A stretch of DNA of 7,045 nucleotides, from NCBI GenBank assembly GCA_015494725.1, contig WGAR01000150.1, positions 1-7,045 of the forward strand, in the 5' to 3' direction. The translations under genes and the position numbers were made by a program. The notes under the pieces are model-generated. The model ran no database searches. It was not told the DNA's origin and was given only the letters and a program-made list of their open reading frames with translations. Shown piece after piece: positions 4,540-7,045 of the stretch. Every line of letters begins with the position of its first letter. Positions within the stretch are counted from its first letter, which is position 1. The DNA is from Thermodesulfobacteriaceae bacterium (GTDB lineage: Bacteria > Desulfobacterota > Thermodesulfobacteria > Thermodesulfobacteriales > Thermodesulfobacteriaceae).

Positions 4540-7045
4540 GACCGGAGATGCCTGCGCAGGAGTTCGGTGAGTTCCTCAAGGGTATAGGGCTTGCGCAGCA
4601 GACCATCGAAGGGTTCGATGGCCTCCGAGCCCTCCAGAGAATAGCCGGTGGAGAGGATCAGACGGGGGCGGGGCTGCCGATCCTTAAGTCTTTCTGCTAC
4701 CCAGCGGGCCCCCTTGCCTCCGGGGACGGTAAGATCCAGCAGCAGGAGGTCAAAGGGACGCCCCTCGGAAAGGGCTTTTTCGTATTTGGCCAGGGCCTCC
4801 GGGCCGTTTTCCGCGGTTTCCACCTCCACCCCCAGGTACCCCAGGGCCTCGGCCAGGAGGAGCCGTATGGGCTCCTCATCGTCCATCACCAGCACCCTTC
4901 CGGAAAACTTCTGGGGTTCAATCGGGGTTTCCGGAGAAGGAATTTCTTTCTCGCCGGGTTTCTCGGCCGCCGGGAGACGAATACGGAAGGTGGTCCCTTT
5001 CCCCGGAAAAGAAAAGACTTCGATCTTGCCGCCGTAACGCTCCACCACACTCTTGACCACCGCCAGCCCCAGCCCGGTCCCCGCGGGTTTGGTGGTGAAT
5101 CCAGGCTCAAAGATGCGCGACTGAACCTCCCGGGGGATGCCTGGCCCGGTATCCCTTATCACCAGAACCACCTCCCCGTCCTGATACTCGGCCTGAATAA
5201 ATATATCCCCTCCCTGAGGCATGGCCTCCAGGGCATTGAGGACTAGGTTCTGGATCATCTGCGCAAAGTGGGAACTGTCCATCCGTAAAGGGGGAATCCC
5301 CTCGGGGATCTCCAGATGCACCCGCACCGAGGAGCCGTGCACCAGAAAGGAGACCAGTTCCTTGAGAAAATCCTTGATAATCACTTCCTTGGGTTGAGGA
5401 ATATCTCCCCGGGAGAAGGTAAGCAGATCGCGGGCCAGATTTTTGGCCCGCTGGGCCACCTTTTCGCAACGGGAAAGGACTTCCAGCACCCGCGGGTCCT
5501 CCACCGTGCGGGAAAGGAGCTCCAGATTGCCCAGGAGAGAGGTCAGGAGGTTATTGAAGTCGTGGGCCACCCCTCCGGCGAGAAGCTCAAGGGCCCGGTG
5601 TTTTTCCAGTTGAACCCTTTCCTCCTCCAGGAGTTTACGTTCGGAAATATCCTGAACTATCCCCAGATAGAAGCGCTTTTTCCCCACCTGAATGATGGAA
5701 AAATACACCTCCACCGGAAAGAGACTCCCGTCCCTCCGACGGGCCTTAAATTCCAGCCGTTTCCCCACCAGGCGACTCCTTCCGGTCCTTTTGACCCGGG
5801 CAAAGGATTGGAGATAGGCCTCATGATATTCGGAAGGGGCCAGAGCAAGGTGAAGGTCCTTACCCAGGACTTCCCTTTCCTGATAACCGAAGATCTTTTC
5901 GGCGGCGGGATTAAAATAGGTGATCCGACCGTTCTCATCCATGAGGATAACCGCCAGGGGGGCATTTTCGGCCAGGGTACGAAACCGGGCCTCGCTTTCG
6001 GCCAGGGCCAGTTCCATCCTCTTAAGGGGGGTTATATCCTGAAGGCTGCTCCAGATCTCTAGCCGCGGGCCCTGCCGGAAGACCCGGGAGGAGACGAGGA
6101 AGGTCCTCTCCCCGCCGGATCGATCCCGCAGATGGATTTCGTAACCCGAAATCTCTCCCTTCTCGAGAAGAATCTTAAGGAAGTTCTCACGTTCCCGGGG
6201 TTCGCGATAAAACTGCTGCACTTCCTGCCCCCGGAGATCGGCTTCTTCCGGAACCTGCAGAAGTCTTTTCAGGGCCCGATTGGCCATAAGGATGCGCCCC
6301 TCAAGATCCGTAACCACCAGACCGGCGGGATTATCCTCGAAGAGTCGCCGGAGCTTCTCCTCCAGGAGCTTGCGTTCATGGATATCGAAGATAAGACTGA
6401 TCTTGAGTCGTTCCCCGGTGGGGGAATCAAAGGGGGTGTTAATGGCCAGGTACCATCGACCATCCCGCGGATTTATAGCCTCCCACTGAATGGTCTTTCC
6501 CTCCCGGAAGACCTCTTCCTGCCGACACCAGCTGCAGGGCTCTTTCTGCCTGTAAATGACCTCATAGCACCGTTTACCTATGGGCTCCTCTTCCACCCAC
6601 TCCTTAAAACGACGATTGGCCGCAAGGATCCGATAGTCGTGATCCGAAAGATAGAAGAAACCCGGAAGGGTCTCCACGATCTTTACAAAGAGATGGTTGC
6701 CCAGGAGATGTTTCTTTTCCGCGGTAATATCCCGGAAGATATGGAAGATCCCCAGAAGATTCCCTTCTTCATCCTTTACCGGAGCCGCATAGGCCCAGAG
6801 CCAGCACCCCAGATGGTCCTCGTAAAATTCGTCCATACAGGGATGCCCTTCGATATTCACTCGCATGTGCATGCAGAAGGGCGGACGGGTCTTGCTGCGG
6901 TGGAGCAATTCGTAACAGCGGGCCCCGATTATCCGGGGGAGCGGGACCTTGAGAATGGAGGAAAGGGCCTGATTGGCATAAAGAACCCTCCCCTCCCCAT
7001 CGAGGACCATCACCCCATCCGGGAGAAGATCCAGGATCTCGGGAA
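4536..7045 (-). CDS. Multi-PAS hybrid sensor histidine kinase with C-terminal receiver domain, 5'-partial
   Basis: The frame stays open to the right edge, so the true start is outside. The GTG at 7013 lies inside a PAS domain (an ILDLLPDGVMVLD stretch spans it) and is not a credible start. Of the 835 visible residues, four PAS domains lie near 1-110, 115-231, 232-345 and 351-470, three of them ending in the usual DI(T/S)-type strand (FRDIT, LQDIT, VQDIS). HisKA follows with AHDFNNLL, where His494 is the phospho-acceptor. The ATPase domain has an N-box (NLVLNALEAM, 599-608), DTGPGIP (631-637), FEPGFTT, GTGLGL (655-660) and GKGTT (681-685). The receiver (about 715-833) has the Asp721/Asp722 pair, phospho-acceptor Asp770, an LSTG segment and Lys818, so it looks active. 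No transmembrane helix is visible, but one could precede the window. PAS1 and PAS2 carry clustered cysteines (43, 57, 69, 80 and 159, 170, 173). No HPt or DNA-binding output domain is present. The gene is upstream of, and overlaps, parA. The signal and target are unknown. Confidence 0.93.
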   Translation of the reverse strand, partial: PEILDLLPDGVMVLDGEGRVLYANQALSSILKVPLPRIIGARCYELLHRSKTRPPFCMHMRVNIEGHPCMDEFYEDHLGCWLWAYAAPVKDEEGNLLGIFHIFRDITAEKKHLLGNHLFVKIVETLPGFFYLSDHDYRILAANRRFKEWVEEEPIGKRCYEVIYRQKEPCSWCRQEEVFREGKTIQWEAINPRDGRWYLAINTPFDSPTGERLKISLIFDIHERKLLEEKLRRLFEDNPAGLVVTDLEGRILMANRALKRLLQVPEEADLRGQEVQQFYREPRERENFLKILLEKGEISGYEIHLRDRSGGERTFLVSSRVFRQGPRLEIWSSLQDITPLKRMELALAESEARFRTLAENAPLAVILMDENGRITYFNPAAEKIFGYQEREVLGKDLHLALAPSEYHEAYLQSFARVKRTGRSRLVGKRLEFKARRRDGSLFPVEVYFSIIQVGKKRFYLGIVQDISERKLLEEERVQLEKHRALELLAGGVAHDFNNLLTSLLGNLELLSRTVEDPRVLEVLSRCEKVAQRAKNLARDLLTFSRGDIPQPKEVIIKDFLKELVSFLVHGSSVRVHLEIPEGIPPLRMDSSHFAQMIQNLVLNALEAMPQGGDIFIQAEYQDGEVVLVIRDTGPGIPREVQSRIFEPGFTTKPAGTGLGLAVVKSVVERYGGKIEVFSFPGKGTTFRIRLPAAEKPGEKEIPSPETPIEPQKFSGRVLVMDDEEPIRLLLAEALGYLGVEVETAENGPEALAKYEKALSEGRPFDLLLLDLTVPGGKGARWVAERLKDRQPRPRLILSTGYSLEGSEAIEPFDGLLRKPYTLEELTELLRRHLRS

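Noticed and set aside
4548..6062. Two long plus-strand open frames (4548-5246 and 5316-6062) opposite the kinase
   Set aside because: They mirror the coding frame of the kinase, have Pro/Gly/Gln-rich translations with no domain, and no supporting ribosome-binding context.
6184..6200. Sequence resembling half of a parS site (TTCTCACGTTCC)
   Set aside because: The parS consensus is a 16-base palindrome (TGTTTCACGTGAAACA); this stretch lacks the CACGTG core and the second arm.

Overview
This window comes from a bacterial chromosome and is almost entirely coding. It holds six protein genes in two convergent blocks and about 55 bases of non-coding DNA. The proteins point to a double-membraned (Gram-negative type) bacterium: a BepA-type M48 peptidase with TPR repeats, a FapA/DUF342 protein, and a multi-PAS hybrid histidine kinase of the kind common in Desulfobacterota and related phyla. 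The moderately high GC, very tight packing and Arg/Glu/Leu-rich proteins would fit a thermophilic lineage such as Thermodesulfobacteria. That placement is an inference from style and is not proven by any marker gene here.

The plus-strand block (1-2960) starts with the C-terminal part of an M48 metallopeptidase fused to TPR repeats. Its N-terminus, with the HExxH motif, lies before the window. A 55-base gap follows, then plsY (acyl-phosphate:glycerol-3-phosphate acyltransferase). The plsY stop codon overlaps the start of a fapA-like gene in an ATGA junction. The set mixes envelope maintenance and phospholipid synthesis with a beta-helix protein of less certain role.

The minus-strand block (7045 down to 2946) is read leftwards. 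A large hybrid sensor kinase (at least four PAS domains, HisKA, HATPase, C-terminal receiver) runs in from the right edge. It overlaps parA by four bases, and parA overlaps parB by 23 bases. The three genes look like one transcription unit, with parB having a strong Shine-Dalgarno inside the end of parA. The chromosome-partition pair therefore sits directly behind a signalling kinase. The two blocks collide tail to tail: parB and fapA share their last 15 bases, leaving no room for an ordinary terminator.

No tRNA, rRNA, CRISPR array, insertion sequence, parS site or sign of recent gene transfer was seen. The window looks like ordinary core chromosome. The points most worth a second look are the kinase-parA-parB coupling, the cysteine-rich PAS domains of the kinase, and the apparent conservation of the BepA histidine switch.
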